DNA from: Streptomyces mobaraensis
GTDB lineage: Bacteria; Actinomycetota; Actinomycetes; Streptomycetales; Streptomycetaceae
Direction of reading: 5' to 3'
Length of the DNA: 64,000 nt
NCBI RefSeq assembly: GCF_020099395.1
Contig: NZ_CP083590.1
Location: forward strand, 6,510,001 to 6,574,000
Part shown: piece after piece, positions 8,355 through 16,731 of the stretch
How the letters are laid out: each line of letters begins with the position of its first letter
Numbering within the stretch: the first letter of the stretch is position 1
Made by a program: the position numbers and the translations under genes
The notes under the pieces: model-generated
The model's input: the letters and a program-made list of their open reading frames with translations, nothing else
What the model was told of the DNA's origin: nothing
The model's database searches: none

Positions 8355-8858
8355 ATGCGGGAAGGGAAAACCGTGCCCGGAACGTCCTTTGGAGTCACCA
8401 GCATCGCCACCGTCGTAGGCGGCCACGTCGAACCGATCGACGACCACCAAGGCGGCGTCGAGTCGATCATCCGACTCCACCCCGAATACCCCTTGGAGAC
8501 CCTGCAGGGCATCGAAGAGTTCTCCCACCTCACCGTCGTCTGGCACTTCCACCTCGCCACGCCCGACGACATCGCCCTCCACGCCCGCAGCCCCCGCGGC
8601 AACACCCAGTGGCCGGCCACCGGCACCTTCGTCCACCGCAACCACCGAAGGCCCAACCAGCTGGCTCTCTCCTTCCCCCGCCTGCTGCGCACCGAAGGAC
8701 GCGACCTCCACGTCACCGACCTGGACGCCGTCGCCGGCACGCCGATCCTCGACCTCGCGCCGTACTTCCCCCAGATGGGCCCCCGTGGCCCGGTCACCAC
8801 GCCGGCATGGCCGACCGAGATGCTCCGCCACTACTGGGACAGCCCGGAGACACGCTGA
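8355..8858 (+). CDS. TrmO-like tRNA (t6A37) N6-methyltransferase family protein
   Basis: 167 residues, the length of the single-domain TsaA/TrmO family. Conserved blocks are 'GVESIIRLHPEY..TLQGIEEFSHLTVVWHFH', 'GTFVHRNHRRPNQLALSF' and 'LDAVAGTPILDLAPYF'. TrmO methylates N6-threonylcarbamoyladenosine at position 37 of tRNA using SAM. The normally near-invariant 'FATRSPxRPNPIGLS' block here reads FVHRNHRRPNQLALS, so substrate or activity may have shifted. It lies 51 nt after the XRE-TPR gene and may be in the same transcript. Confidence 0.75.
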   Translation: MREGKTVPGTSFGVTSIATVVGGHVEPIDDHQGGVESIIRLHPEYPLETLQGIEEFSHLTVVWHFHLATPDDIALHARSPRGNTQWPATGTFVHRNHRRPNQLALSFPRLLRTEGRDLHVTDLDAVAGTPILDLAPYFPQMGPRGPVTTPAWPTEMLRHYWDSPETR

Positions 8859-9271
8859 TCCGGCCCCCCTTGCCGCAACACCCGCCGAGCGCGCGCGAGC
8901 GAATAGCAGCCGCCAGCAGGTGGTGTTCTCGTGTTGCAAGCTGCGGTCTCCAAGTTCCAGACCAAGATCGGGCGCCTTGGCGCGGGAGCCGTTCGCCATC
9001 GCCTCGGGCCTCACGAGTCAGCATCCAGCGCCGGCGCGGCCCCGTGGCCGCCTCGGTGGGTGTGGGAGCAGCCGAGGCCGGGGCGCTGCCTACGAGCCGG
9101 GGGCGGAAGTCCCTGCGGAGCAGCAGCCGAGTGCAGGTCGCCGCGATGCGTTTGCCCCGCCCGGTGGCTATGGCCCCGGGGACCCAGGTGGGCGGCTGAG
9201 GGCAGTGCGACGCCGTAGGTGCCGGGCACTGCCGCCGGCTGGCCGGGCGCGGCCCTCGTCCGGGTGCGGCG
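8859..9271. other. Gene-free stretch before the kinase remnant
   Basis: No convincing coding region on either strand; open frames here are Arg/Pro-rich shadows. It is where the membrane-sensor half of the decayed kinase gene would have been, but I could not recognise transmembrane coding in any frame, so that part has been lost or scrambled. Confidence 0.4.
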
Positions 9272-9717
9272 GTGCCACCGGTCGGCCATCGAGGGCGCGA
9301 CTGGCTGCTGGAGTGTGAACGGGAGAGCGTGGTACAGGCCGTGGTCGACGCCGAGCGGGCGCGGATCGCGGCGGACCTCCACGACAGCGTCAGCCACAAC
9401 GCGAGCCTGACGGTGGTCCAGGTCGGCGCTGCGCACGAGGTGCTGGCCATCATGCCGGAGGAGGCGGCGGCCGCGATGAGCGCGGTCGAGAGCGCCAGCC
9501 GGAACGCGATGACCGAGCTGCGGCACCTGCTTGCCCTGCTCGCTCCCGCACGGGACGGTGCGGACGATACACGCCGCAGCCGAGCCTGAGCAGGATCGGC
9601 CCGCTGACCGGTTTACCTTCACTGGCCTGCCCGTGGGCGTACGCACCTCCGGGGGTGCCCCGCCGGCTGCCGGGCAGAATCGACACCACCGCCTACCGGA
9701 TCGTCCAGGAGGCGTAA
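9272..9717 (+). pseudogene. Remnant of NarL-type two-component sensor histidine kinase
   Basis: Frame 2 (9272-9589) encodes a HisKA_3 phosphoacceptor helix pair: 'ERARIAADLHDSVSHNASL' with the phosphoryl-accepting His, followed by 'AMTELRHLLALL'. After a stop, kinase-like sequence continues in other frames: 'YTPQPSLSRIGPL' (frame 1), 'RFTFTGLPVGVRTSGG' (frame 3), then 'RRLPGRIDTTAYRIVQEA' (frame 1) ending in TAA where an intact kinase would run into its ATPase domain. Sensor region and most of the catalytic domain are gone. The remnant lies 126 nt from the lanthipeptide-like gene on the opposite strand. Confidence 0.75.
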
Positions 9718-9817
9718 ACGCCAGGCCCCGCCTAAGTACTGCGTCCGCAAGGGGAGGTGACATGGGCTGGAAGCGGGCAACGGTCAGATCGCGGGGATCG
9801 GCGCGGTGATCGTTCGC

Positions 9818-9832
9818 GGCGCCGGTGGCGCC
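9818..9832 (-). terminator. Short GC hairpin after the lanthipeptide-like gene
   Basis: GGCGCC, a 3-nt loop, then GGCGCC. It sits 12 nt beyond the stop codon of the small gene at 9844-10002 and could end its transcript. There is no T-run, so this is a weak call. Confidence 0.35.
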
Positions 9833-9843
9833 TGTCCGGGCCG

Positions 9844-10002
9844 TCAACAGCCCAGGAAGCTGAGCGCGCTGTCGCCTGCTCCTTCGCAGAGCAGGGTGCT
9901 GACGTCGCTGTCCGCCCTGGCTGCAAGGCCGTCGAACGCCCCGTCCTGGGCGTCGTACACCCTGCGGACGGCAGCTATGACCTGAAGATCCAGAAGAACC
10001 AT
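9844..10002 (-). CDS. Putative class III lanthipeptide precursor (SapB/AmfS-like, orphan)
   Basis: 52 residues. The N-terminus begins MVLLDLQ, matching the LLDLQ leader motif recognised by class III synthetases (RamC/AmfT/LabKC type). The C-terminus holds two exact Ser-x2-Ser-x3-Cys units, SDVSTLLC (residues 32-39) and SALSFLGC (45-52), the pattern converted to labionin or paired lanthionine rings in SapB and labyrinthopeptins; the last residue is the ring Cys. A strong GGAGG lies 7 nt before the ATG at 10002. No synthetase, protease or ABC exporter is seen within the window; neighbours are a dead kinase and an integrase. Maturation would need enzymes encoded elsewhere. Confidence 0.8.
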   Translation of the reverse strand: MVLLDLQVIAAVRRVYDAQDGAFDGLAARADSDVSTLLCEGAGDSALSFLGC

Positions 10003-10922
10003 GGTTGTTCCTCCCTGTCTCTTTTCCTCGCCCTCTATTCGGGGCTCCCCCCTGGATCCCGGACGCAGTCCGGCACGGAGATCGGCACGCCCCGCCAGCC
10101 CGCTGATCAAATCGTCGAGAACCGCAATGGATGGACAGGACGCCGGCCAATGTGAGGCACAGAGGACCAGGAGGGAAACCAATAACAGGCCCCAAGCGAA
10201 CCGCCTGACGCTTTGGGCCGCGCGACACGGTTGGAAGTAACCGGCTGAACGACAGCTCATGGCAGGGGAACGTCGGGGCGGATTCGCTCACGGCAGACGG
10301 GATACCGTCCTACAGGGCTGGAGCCAAGGGCTGAGCCATGTCAACATACAACGCTCCCGGAAATACCGGGCAGTCGGCGCCCCTGGCGTTGCCGCTTAAT
10401 AGTGCACCAGGAGTTTTAACTGGCCAGCGCTGAAATGTGCACCCTCCACTTCAACAGCCCCGTTCTGCTTGTCCTTGGTGCGCTGAATGCTGCGAGGGCT
10501 CATCTGGCTCCTGACAGAAGCGCCCCGGAGCCGACGCGAGGCGCACCGCTTGTACCGTCGAAGCTTTCGAAGGCGCGGTTCTCGGCGACCTTAACCTGGC
10601 CGACGGCAGACTCCTCATGGCTGGCATCACGCAGGGAGCCAGCGCTCCGCGCGGCCAGCCCGAGCCGCCAGCTGACATTCCCGTGGCCAAGTGCGCTGAG
10701 CGCTATATAGCTGATGATCCCCGGTTAGCGAAACCGGGTGTCCTCCGGATCATTGGTCTCGTTCGCGTGTGGCTGAGCTTGGCGGTGGAGCCGTGCGAAC
10801 AGCGGGTTGGACTGCCTGGCGTCGGTGAAGAAGGTGCCGGAGCGGCCAGCCTGCACTGATCGGTCAATGCGACGCCTTTCCGACCGATTCTTCGTGATCC
10901 CCGAGCTAGAAGGTGACAGTCA
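10003..10922. other. Gene-free region between the lanthipeptide-like gene and excisionase
   Basis: About 0.9 kb without a credible gene. Composition is less GC-rich than the surroundings, especially near 10380-10450, where the string TGTGCACC and a near copy (GTGCACCA) occur about 40 nt apart, possibly debris of an insertion element. The region should contain the promoter of the lanthipeptide-like gene (minus strand) and of the xis-int pair (plus strand). A structured inverted repeat at 10714-10753 is listed separately. Confidence 0.4.
10714..10753. repeat. Nested inverted repeat upstream of xis
   Basis: Outer arms ATGATCC (10714-10720) and GGATCAT (10747-10753) enclose an inner hairpin CCCGGTT-AGCGA-AACCGGG (10720-10738). 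It may be a terminator, a regulator site or a recombinase arm site for the integrase 170-360 nt downstream. Confidence 0.45.
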
Positions 10923-11120
10923 ATGGCGCGCCCGGCTGCCTTGAAACTTGCAGAAGTGCTTGCCGAAATCCGGATGAGTCCGTCGGCTTTTTATCGGCTA
11001 CGTGCCCGTGGTCTGGCGCCGCGCATGATCAAACTGCCGAACGGTGAGCTGCGATGCCGGCGAAGCGATTTGGACGCCTGGTGGGAGGCGTGTGAGAGGG
11101 GCTCCGTACATTGGGAATGA
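10923..11120 (+). CDS. Small HTH protein, probable excisionase
   Basis: 65 residues with a MerR/AlpA-like winged HTH: 'LKLAEVLAEIRMSPSAFYRLRARG' followed by a basic wing 'GELRCRRSDLDAWWEA'. Such proteins next to tyrosine integrases act as excisionases or element regulators. Its TGA overlaps the ATG of the integrase by 4 nt (11117-11120), so the two are translationally coupled. Confidence 0.8.
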   Translation: MARPAALKLAEVLAEIRMSPSAFYRLRARGLAPRMIKLPNGELRCRRSDLDAWWEACERGSVHWE

Positions 11121-12505
11121 GCTACAACGTCCGATTCTGGGACATACGCGAGCGCCTCGACCGGCGCAAGCCGTACATGGTCCGATGGACGGTTAATGGA
11201 CGCGAAAAGTCCGAATCATTCATGACCTTCGGGCTCGCCGACAGCAGACGCTCGAAGCTGATGACGGCGGCGCGCGACGGTGAGCCCTTCGATGAACATA
11301 CGGGTCTGCCGGCGTCCGAACTGCGAGCTATCAAGCAGCGGACGACATGGTATGACCTTGCCCACGAATACCTCGACCAGCGGTGGGACCGTACGCCGGG
11401 AAACACCCGCCGCACACTGGCTGACGCACTCGCCACCATCACGCCCGCCTTGGTGCACCCGGGTGCAGCCTATCCGGAGGCGCGGGTGTTGCGGCGTGCC
11501 TTGTACTCGTGGGCATTCAACAAGAACGCGTGGGCCCAAGAGCCGAGCGAGGAATGGCGTAAGGCCCTTGACTGGATGCGGCGAAACTCCCTGCCCGTCA
11601 GCGCCCTCGCGGAAGCTGATGTTCTGCGACGTGCTCTGGACGCCCTGTGCCGCAAGCTGGATGGCAAGGCGGCTGCGGCCAAGACAGCGCGGCGCAAGAG
11701 AGCTGCGTTCAACGAAGTACTCAACACCGCAGTGGAGAAAGGTTACTTCGCAGAGAGCCCCCTCCACGGCCTCAGGTGGAACGCTCCGGCGGTCAACGAG
11801 GAAGTGGATCCGGCCGTCGTTCCCAACCCGGTTCAGGTCGCCCGGTTGTTGGCTGCGGTTGCTCAGCAGCGCGGGCGAGGACCTCATCTGGAGGCGTTCT
11901 TCGGCTGCATGTACTACGCGGCAATGCGGCCGGCAGAGGTCATCCACCTCCGCTTCGACCAGTGCCACCTGCCTGAGACTGGGTGGGGACTGCTCAACCT
12001 GTCGGGCGGCGTCGTCACCGCAGGCAAGGACTGGACGGACGACGGTGCCGTGCACGAGGTGCATTCGCTGAAGCGCCGAGCGGAGACCGCAACCCGGCCC
12101 GTGCCCATTCCGCCGCAGTTCGTGCGCATGCTCCGAGCGCACATCGAACGCTTTGGCGTGGCGCCGGACGGCCGGCTGTTCCGGAACCAGGCGGGCAACT
12201 ACGTGGACGCGGCCGCGTACGGCACGACGTGGTCGCGGGCACGGAAGTACGTGCTGACCCGGACGGAGCTTGCCTCCAAGCTGGCCAAGCGGCCCTACGA
12301 TCTCCGGCACGCCGGGATCTCGTTCTGGCTGTACTCCGGTGTGGACCCGGCCGAATGTGCTCGCCGCGCGGGCCAGAGCATTGAGGTCCTCTTCCGTCAT
12401 TACGCCAAGTTCCTGGACGGTGTCCGGGAACAGGCCAACCGTCTCATTGAGCAGTCCATGCAGGAGTGGGACCGCGTCAGCCAGGGCTCGCCGCCTGCGA
12501 AGTGA
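11117..12505 (+). CDS. Tyrosine recombinase / integrase
   Basis: 462 residues. The C-terminal catalytic domain shows Arg271 (AMRPAEVIHL), Arg397 in 'PYDLRHAG' and the nucleophile Tyr429 in 'LFRHYAKFL'. The His of the usual HxxR box is replaced by Tyr394, a tolerated variation in actinobacterial integrases. The N-terminal part has the expected arm-binding and core-binding helices. It should integrate and, with the small HTH protein encoded just upstream, excise a mobile element. The gene ends ~115 nt before a strong terminator, with conserved-type genes beyond, so an attachment site probably lies at 12506-12620; I could not identify its repeat partner inside the window. Confidence 0.9.
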   Translation: MSYNVRFWDIRERLDRRKPYMVRWTVNGREKSESFMTFGLADSRRSKLMTAARDGEPFDEHTGLPASELRAIKQRTTWYDLAHEYLDQRWDRTPGNTRRTLADALATITPALVHPGAAYPEARVLRRALYSWAFNKNAWAQEPSEEWRKALDWMRRNSLPVSALAEADVLRRALDALCRKLDGKAAAAKTARRKRAAFNEVLNTAVEKGYFAESPLHGLRWNAPAVNEEVDPAVVPNPVQVARLLAAVAQQRGRGPHLEAFFGCMYYAAMRPAEVIHLRFDQCHLPETGWGLLNLSGGVVTAGKDWTDDGAVHEVHSLKRRAETATRPVPIPPQFVRMLRAHIERFGVAPDGRLFRNQAGNYVDAAAYGTTWSRARKYVLTRTELASKLAKRPYDLRHAGISFWLYSGVDPAECARRAGQSIEVLFRHYAKFLDGVREQANRLIEQSMQEWDRVSQGSPPAK

Positions 12506-12619
12506 ACGGGGTCTTTGGTCCGTGACTGGTCCGGAAGAGCTGGTCGGGAACGGGATGGTGGTGGGACGAACTGGGAGTTACGACGCAAACGGGTCCCTGC
12601 TCTGAGTGGGGCGAACGGA

Positions 12620-12660
12620 AGGCGCCTGCCGGGCAAAAGCCCTGGTCAGGCGCCTTTTTT
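12620..12660 (+). terminator. Rho-independent terminator after the integrase
   Basis: AGGCGCCTG (12620-12628) pairs with CAGGCGCCT (12647-12655), with an inner GGGC-AAAA-GCCC hairpin, followed by six T. It is oriented for plus-strand transcripts, i.e. the xis-int unit, and separates it from the convergent aldehyde dehydrogenase gene. Confidence 0.85.
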
Positions 12661-12667
12661 CGCGCCC

Positions 12668-14191
12668 CTAGAAGAAGCCGAGTTTCTTCGCCGAGTACGA
12701 CACGAGGAGATTCTTCGTCTGCTGGTAGTGGTCCAGCATCATCCGGTGGCCCTCGCGGCCGATGCCCGACTGTTTGTAGCCGCCGAAGGCGGCGTGGGCC
12801 GGGTACTGGTGGTAGCAGTTGGTCCAGACGCGGCCGGCCTGGAGGGCGCGGCCGGCGCGGTAGGCGGTGGTGCCGTCGCGGGTCCAGACGCCGGCGCCGA
12901 GGCCGTAGAGGGTGTCGTTGGCGAGGGCCATGGCGTCGTCGAAGTCGGTGAAGGGGGTGACGGCGACGACGGGGCCGAAGATCTCCTCCTGGAAGACGCG
13001 CATGCGGTTGGTGCCTTCGAGGATCGTGGGTTCCACGTAGTAGCCGCCCTTCAACTCGCCGCCCGGCTCGGCGCGGTGGCCGCCGGTGAGGACGCGGGCG
13101 CCCTCCTGCCGGCCGATGTCGAAGTAGGAGAGGATCTTCTCCAGTTGGTCGTTGGACGCCTGGGCGCCGATCATGGTGTCCGTGTCCAGCGGGTGGCCCG
13201 GGACGATCGCCTCGGTGCGGGCGATGCCGGCGGCGAGGAAGTCCGCGTAGTGGCCGCGCTGGATCAGGGCGCGGGACGGACAGGTGCAGACCTCGCCCTG
13301 GTTGAGGGCGAACATCGTGAAGCCCTCGAGGGCCTTGTCGCGGAAGTCGTCGTCGGCGGCCGAGACGTCGTCGAAGAAGATGTTGGGGCTCTTGCCGCCC
13401 AGTTCGAGGGTGACCGGGCGCAGGTTCTCCGAGGCGTACTGCATGATCAGGCGGCCGGTCGTGGTCTCGCCCGTGAAGGCGATCTTGGCTACGCGCGGGC
13501 TGGAGGCGAGAGGCTTGCCGGCCTCCACCCCGTAGCCGTTCACGACGTTCAGTACCCCCGGGGGGACGAGGTCGGCTATCAGGTCCAGCCAGACGTGGAT
13601 CGACGCCGGTGTCTGCTCGGCCGGCTTCAGGACGACCGCGTTGCCGGCGGCGAGGGCCGGGGCCAGTTTCCACGCGGCCATCAGGAGCGGGAAGTTCCAC
13701 GGGATGATCTGGGCGACCACGCCCAGCGGCTCGTGGAAGTGGTAGGCGACGGTGTCCTCGTCCAGCTCGGACAGACCGCCCTCCTGGGCGCGTAACGCGC
13801 CCGCGAAGTAGCGGAAGTGGTCGACGGCCAGTGGTATGTCGGCGGCGAGCGTCTCGCGGACGGGCTTGCCGTTCTCCCACGACTCCGCGACGGCGAGCGC
13901 CTCCAGGTGCTCCTCCATGCGGTCGGCGATCCGCAGCAGCACCGCGGCCCGCTCGGCCGGTGCCGTGCGGCCCCAGGCCGGGGCCGCGGCGTGGGCGGCG
14001 TCCAGGGCGCGTTCGACGTCCTCGGCGGTGCCGCGCGCGACCTCGGTGAAGGGCTCGCCGTTCACCGGCGTCGGGTTCTCGAAGTAGCCGCCCCGGGCGG
14101 GCGGGCGGTACTCGCCGCCGATCCAGTGGTCGTACCGCGGACGGTACGAGACCACGGCGTCGGGGGAGCCGGGGGACGCGTAACGGGCCAT
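12668..14191 (-). CDS. NAD(P)-dependent aldehyde dehydrogenase
   Basis: 507 residues, normal for the family. The '[20 protein letters not shown]' Rossmann segment, 'FTGETTTGR' coenzyme loop, '[12 protein letters not shown]' with the general-base Glu, and '[14 protein letters not shown]' with the catalytic Cys are all present. It closely resembles the acetaldehyde/lactaldehyde-type dehydrogenases of actinobacteria and Pseudomonas ExaC. The start at 14191 follows a GAGGTG ribosome site; 22 further upstream codons are open but lack a site. The gene is divergent from the holin, sharing a 139-nt region with a palindrome. Confidence 0.92.
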   Translation of the reverse strand: MARYASPGSPDAVVSYRPRYDHWIGGEYRPPARGGYFENPTPVNGEPFTEVARGTAEDVERALDAAHAAAPAWGRTAPAERAAVLLRIADRMEEHLEALAVAESWENGKPVRETLAADIPLAVDHFRYFAGALRAQEGGLSELDEDTVAYHFHEPLGVVAQIIPWNFPLLMAAWKLAPALAAGNAVVLKPAEQTPASIHVWLDLIADLVPPGVLNVVNGYGVEAGKPLASSPRVAKIAFTGETTTGRLIMQYASENLRPVTLELGGKSPNIFFDDVSAADDDFRDKALEGFTMFALNQGEVCTCPSRALIQRGHYADFLAAGIARTEAIVPGHPLDTDTMIGAQASNDQLEKILSYFDIGRQEGARVLTGGHRAEPGGELKGGYYVEPTILEGTNRMRVFQEEIFGPVVAVTPFTDFDDAMALANDTLYGLGAGVWTRDGTTAYRAGRALQAGRVWTNCYHQYPAHAAFGGYKQSGIGREGHRMMLDHYQQTKNLLVSYSAKKLGFF

Positions 14192-14278
14192 GCGGCCCAC
14201 CTCCTCGGGCACGGCCGCCCGTGCCGTCACGGGCGGCGACGCCGGATCGCTACCCACGGACGGCTTGCCGTAGGCCCC

Positions 14279-14301
14279 GATGATGTGGTGTACACATCAT
14301 C
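14279..14301. promoter_or_regulatory. Palindromic operator-like site
   Basis: Perfect 9-bp arms GATGATGTG and CACATCATC flank GTGTA. Overlapping it is GTGTACAC (14288-14295), which fits the GTnTAnAC consensus of HutC-type GntR regulators. It lies 88 nt upstream of the aldehyde dehydrogenase start and 30 nt upstream of the holin start, so it could control either. Confidence 0.5.
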
Positions 14302-14330
14302 AGACCCCACTGAGAGAGACGGACGGACCC

Positions 14331-14645
14331 ATGAACAAGAAGGTGCTCGCCGACATAGCCGAGCGCACCATCGCCGCCTACCTGACCACCTTTCTCGGCC
14401 TGCTCATCGCCGACGGGTTCGACCTGACCGACGTCTCCGCCCTCAAGGCCGCGGCCATCGCGGCCCTGCCCGCCGCCCTCTCGGTGATCAAGGGAGCGCT
14501 CGGGCGGTACGTCGGGGACGACGACAGCGTGGCGTGGCTGCCGAGCCGGCGGCGACGCAAGCGGTCCGCCGCCGGGGCGACGGACCAGGCGGACCAGGCG
14601 GGGAAGGCGGGGAAGGGAGGCCAGGCGCGCCGGCCCGGCAAGTAG
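14331..14645 (+). CDS. Phage r1t-type holin family protein
   Basis: 104 residues. Short N-terminal helix 'KVLADIAERTIAAYLTTFLG', then two hydrophobic segments with a 'DGFDLTDVSALKAAAIAALPAALSVIKG' turn typical of the r1t holins of actinophages, then a basic cytoplasmic tail rich in Arg, Lys and Gln. No endolysin or other phage gene is near, so it is a chromosomal stand-alone copy. The ATG at 14331 was chosen because earlier in-frame codons cover the palindrome. Confidence 0.75.
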   Translation: MNKKVLADIAERTIAAYLTTFLGLLIADGFDLTDVSALKAAAIAALPAALSVIKGALGRYVGDDDSVAWLPSRRRRKRSAAGATDQADQAGKAGKGGQARRPGK

Positions 14646-14676
14646 AGCCGTACCGGCCTCGGTTGGCCCCCGCGGC

Positions 14677-15374
14677 TCAGCCCGCCGTCCCGCCGTACCG
14701 TGCCGCCGCCTCCCGTACCGTCTCCGGCTTCACCTCGCCCCGGCGCGCCAGCGCCTCCAGCGCGGCCACCGCGATCGACCCCGGGTCGACGCCGAAGTGC
14801 CGGCGGGCCGCCTCGCGGGTGTCGGAGAGGCCGAACCCGTCCGTGCCGAGGGACGTCCAGTCCTGTTCGACCCACGGCGCGATCTGGTCGGGAACCGCCC
14901 GCATCCAGTCGCTGACCGCCACCACCGGTCCCGGGGCGCCCCGCAGCGCCCGCGTGACGTACGGGACCCGCTCCTCGCCCCGCAGCCGGGCCGCGTCGCA
15001 GGACAGGGCGTCGCGGCGCAGCTCCGTCCAGGAGGGCGCGGACCAGACGTCGGCGGCCACGCCCCACTCTTCGGCGAGCAGCCGCTGGGCGTCCAGGGCC
15101 CAGTGGACGGCCGTGCCGGAGGACAGCAGCTGCGACCGGGGTGCGTCGGCGGGCAGGCCGCCCGCCTCCGGGCCGCCCGCCTCCCGGTAGCGGTAGACGG
15201 GGTCTGGGTGAGCGGAGGGAGGTCCACGCCGGTGCGCGCGGCGTGCTCGGTCATCCGCCGCAGCAGGTAGGCGGCCCGGTGCGGCCCCCCGGTCCGGGCC
15301 GCGGAGTCGAGGGACTCCAGCCACTCGGCGACCTCGGCCGGGTCGTGGTCGGGCGGCTGGTCGAGCTGGGACAT
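14677..15374 (-). pseudogene. aceE: Internally deleted pyruvate dehydrogenase E1 (AceE-type) gene
   Basis: The start region (from 15374) encodes the AceE-type N-terminus: 'EWLESLDSAARTGGPHRAAY' then 'LLRRMTEHAARTGVDLPPLT'. Around 15205-15215 this jumps, with a frame change, to AceE C-terminal sequence: 'VYRYREA', 'GTAVHWALDAQRLLAEEWGV', 'DVWSAPSWTELRRDAL', 'TDGFGLSDTREAARRHFGV', ending 'RGEVKPETVREAAARYGGTAG'. An intact enzyme has about 900 residues, so roughly 700 codons, including the thiamine diphosphate site, are missing. This must be a duplicate of a working gene elsewhere or a decayed alternative E1. Confidence 0.88.
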
Positions 15375-15897
15375 GGTGATCCCCCCTCGCGTTTCCCGGT
15401 GCGCTGTGGCCGGGAGGACGTGTTCCGGTGATTCCGGTGCGCGGAATGTTCATTCCGCCAGCTGTTGACGCTAGGCGGGTGGTGTGCGGCCGGCCAATGG
15501 TTATTGGTGAGTAATGATCGATGATCGATCGTTCCAGGATCAGGCATACCCGAGCGGCAATCGGAACCCCTCCCTTCACACGGGGTGTGATCCGCGCACC
15601 CCACACCGGCTCCCGCACACGTTCCGTACCGTCCGTCCGCCGGGCGACACTGTGCGTGCGAGTCCCACTGGCGCGACGGGACCGGGCTGCCGGTCTTCCC
15701 CCCGAGCCGGCGGCCCGCCGCCCCGTACCGCCGGGCGGACGGTACGGGGCGGAGCCGCGCCCCGGCGGGGGCAGGGGGACGGACGCGACGGGGGAGCGAC
15801 GGGAGCACGGCGGGGACGGCGGAAGAAGGGGCCGGACGCGCGAACATGCGCACCCCGCCGTCGCGCCGCGCGGCGCGGGTGCAACGATGTGCACGTC
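15375..15897. other. Gene-free region with two palindromes upstream of the aceE pseudogene
   Basis: No coding region recognised. Two perfect inverted repeats lie in the former aceE promoter area: GCGGAAT-GTTC-ATTCCGC (15441-15458) and CCAAT-GGTT-ATTGG (15494-15507). Nearby is a GATCGATGATCGATC run. The distal half is GC-rich and featureless before the next gene. Confidence 0.45.
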
Positions 15898-16731
15898 ATG
15901 AGTGCAGCACAGCAGGCGGGGCAGGCACCGCGCGCACTGCGGGCCGCGATGTTCGCGGCGGTCTGCGTGCTGCTCGCCGCGCTCGGCCACGCGCTCATGT
16001 CCGGGACCGACGTCCCGTGGTGGGCGATCGCCGCCGCGCTGTCCGGCACGGGCGGCTGCGCCTGGTTCCTCGCCGGACGCGAACGCGGACCGCTGCTGAT
16101 CACCCTCGCCACCGTCGGCGCACAGACGGCCCTGCACTTCTTCTTCACGCTGGCCCAGCACGTCTCCGAGGCGGCGGGCCGCGCGGGAAGCGGCGCGGGC
16201 CACGGGCCCGGCGCGCCGCCGTCCCCGAGCTTCCTCTCCCGGCTGACCTGCGGGCCCGTCCCGACGACGGCCCTCGACGGGGGTGGCGGGACGGCGGACG
16301 CCATGGGGGCGGGCGGCATGTCCGGCATGTCCATGAGCGGCATCCCGTCGTCCGGCCTGAACGCCACGCACGGCACGGGCGGTACGGGCGGCATGAACGG
16401 CATGCACGACATGAGCGGCATGCACATGGACATGCTGGGCATCCACGGCCTCCACGGACCCGTCGGCATGTGGTCCGCCCACGTGCTCGTCGCCCTGATC
16501 TGCGGCCTCTGGCTGTCCGGCGGCGAACAGGCCGCCTTCCGGCTCGGACGGGCCGTAGGCGCCCGCCTCTTCGCGCCGCTGCTCCTCCTCTTCCGCGACC
16601 CGGCCCCCGGCCCGCGCCCGCCGCGCGTCCGCGCCGGTCTGGGCCGCGCCGCCCAGCGGCTGCGCCGCCTGCTCTACGCGTACGCCCTGATCACCAGGGG
16701 TCCACCCGCCGCCCTCGCCGTCGGCCGCTGA
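15898..16731 (+). CDS. Met/His-rich integral membrane protein, possibly copper-related
   Basis: 277 residues. About four transmembrane segments: three in the N-terminal third (from 'AMFAAVCVLLAALGHAL') and one after the loop ('WSAHVLVALICGLWL'). The large loop between them is extremely rich in Met, Gly and His (repeated GMSGMSMSG, GMNGMHDMSGMHMDML), a composition used by copper-handling proteins as low-affinity Cu(I) ligands. The PCuAC-like protein and CopA are encoded 1.3-5 kb downstream, which supports a copper role. I do not recognise the family. Confidence 0.7.
   Translation: MSAAQQAGQAPRALRAAMFAAVCVLLAALGHALMSGTDVPWWAIAAALSGTGGCAWFLAGRERGPLLITLATVGAQTALHFFFTLAQHVSEAAGRAGSGAGHGPGAPPSPSFLSRLTCGPVPTTALDGGGGTADAMGAGGMSGMSMSGIPSSGLNATHGTGGTGGMNGMHDMSGMHMDMLGIHGLHGPVGMWSAHVLVALICGLWLSGGEQAAFRLGRAVGARLFAPLLLLFRDPAPGPRPPRVRAGLGRAAQRLRRLLYAYALITRGPPAALAVGR

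Noticed and set aside
6702..9014. Minus-strand 770-residue Gly-rich open frame
   Set aside because: It is antisense to the XRE-TPR and TrmO genes; composition typical of high-GC shadow translation.
10435..10859. Small plus-strand frames upstream of xis
   Set aside because: No ribosome site, no recognisable composition or motif; treated as non-coding.
10923..12660. A tRNA gene as attachment site next to the integrase
   Set aside because: No cloverleaf or CCA-proximal TpsiC-arm sequence could be found between 12506 and 12620 on either strand.
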